From positions 1 through 5,081 of the forward strand of contig JBAUTF010000292.1 of NCBI GenBank assembly GCA_049582065.1: a stretch of DNA of 5,081 nt, given 5' to 3'. The position numbers and the translations under genes are program-made. Below the pieces are notes generated by a model, which saw nothing but the letters and a program-made list of their open reading frames with translations, was not told the DNA's origin and ran no database searches. This DNA comes from DATKSS01 sp049582065. GTDB lineage: Bacteria > Chloroflexota > Dormibacteria > Dormibacterales > Dormibacteraceae. Shown piece after piece: positions 4,582 through 5,081 of this stretch (within the stretch, counting starts at the first letter, position 1; the number at the start of each line of letters is the position of its first letter).

Positions 4582-5081
4582 ATGAATCGCCGCGCCGCCC
4601 TGCGGGGTGGCGCTGTCCTGCTCATCCTCGTCGCGGGCTTTTTCGCGGGTCTGTACGCGGATCAGGCCTACCCCGAGTACATGCCCTACATCGGGCAGCG
4701 GTCGGTCGGAAAGATCGACCTCACCGAAGCGCAGCAGGCAGCCCGGCTGATCGAGGCCAACTACGTGGACAGCAACTTCAACGCCACCAACCTTTCCAAC
4801 GGGTCCGTGCAGGGCATGGTCAGCGCGCTCGGTGACCCGTTCACGGCCTACTTCGACCCCGCGCAGTACAAGCGCCTGCAGGAGAGCTACCAGGGCAAGT
4901 ACTCGGGGATCGGGATCTACCTGAGCTTCGGCACCGGATATCCACTCATCACCGCCACCGTCCCGGGCTCTCCCGCCGCGACGGCCGGCATCCAGAAGGG
5001 CGACCAGATCACGAAGGTGGGGGACAAGGACGTCAAGGGCTTCACAGCCGACCAGGCGACCGCGCTGATCCAGGGCCCGGA
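4582..5081 (+). CDS. S41 C-terminal processing peptidase, N-terminal part (partial)
   Basis: The gene starts 18 bases after the M23 peptidase stop and runs off the right edge, so 166 residues are visible. An N-terminal signal anchor (RRAALRGGAVLLILVAGFFA, about 3-22) is followed by the S41 N-terminal helical region, with EANYVD (58-63) and MVSALGDPFTAYFDP (79-93), the characteristic Ctp motif. A PDZ domain begins near 105 (GKYSGIGIYLS, then PGSPAATAGIQKGDQITKVG). These proteases recognise C-terminal tails of envelope proteins through PDZ and cleave with a Ser-Lys dyad, which would lie beyond the window. Catalysis therefore cannot be checked. No clear Shine-Dalgarno sequence precedes ATG 4582; coupling to the upstream gene is likely. 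Ctp proteases in some bacteria degrade murein hydrolases, so control of the adjacent M23 enzyme is plausible but inferred. Confidence 0.88.
   Translation, partial: MNRRAALRGGAVLLILVAGFFAGLYADQAYPEYMPYIGQRSVGKIDLTEAQQAARLIEANYVDSNFNATNLSNGSVQGMVSALGDPFTAYFDPAQYKRLQESYQGKYSGIGIYLSFGTGYPLITATVPGSPAATAGIQKGDQITKVGDKDVKGFTADQATALIQGP

Overview
The window is a GC-rich bacterial chromosome segment with all genes on the + strand. It carries the 3' end of secA, then prfB (peptide chain release factor 2, RF2), then an ftsE-ftsX-M23 peptidase-ctp cluster for cell division and cell-wall hydrolysis, which runs off the right edge. The codon bias toward G/C third positions and the gene order fit high-GC lineages such as Chloroflexota/Dormibacterota or Actinobacteria-like groups. 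The lineage is inferred from general impression only, with low confidence. No mobile element, CRISPR array, tRNA or rRNA was seen.

Region 1 (1-130) is the SecA C-terminus with its zinc-binding SEC-C motif. Region 2 (131-459) is an unusual intergenic leader. A unit of about 190 bases occurs twice in tandem with a period of about 202. Each copy holds a G6/C6 hairpin, a C-rich tract, a TGGCCC/GGGCCA hairpin, a GGAG ribosome binding site, an ATG and 21 codons ending in CTT TGA. Copy 2 is the real start of prfB: its TGA is the RF2 programmed +1 frameshift site, and the body of RF2 follows in the +1 frame. Copy 1 is an orphan 21-codon reading frame ending at the same CTT TGA. It differs from copy 2 by one synonymous base and is followed by a strong hairpin.

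Region 3 (460-1570) is RF2, 369 residues when the frameshift is counted, with its SPF and GGQ motifs. Region 4 (1571-1726) is an intergenic stretch with a good sigma-70-like promoter (TTGGAG-17-TATACT). Region 5 (1727-5081) is ftsE, ftsX (overlapping by 32 bases), an EnvC-like coiled-coil M23 peptidase (GTG start, 1 base after ftsX) and the N-terminal half of a secreted or membrane-anchored S41 C-terminal processing protease with a PDZ domain. FtsE ATPase cycles would act through FtsX to control the secreted M23 hydrolase. The S41 protease may process cell-wall enzymes, which is inference from family precedent.

The most interesting part is the duplicated RF2 leader. RF2 already controls its own synthesis through an in-frame UGA. 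Here a complete second sensor-like cassette, with its own RBS and the frameshift stimulator, lies upstream. It could be a decoy or attenuator uORF that reads RF2 activity, or simply a relic of tandem duplication.
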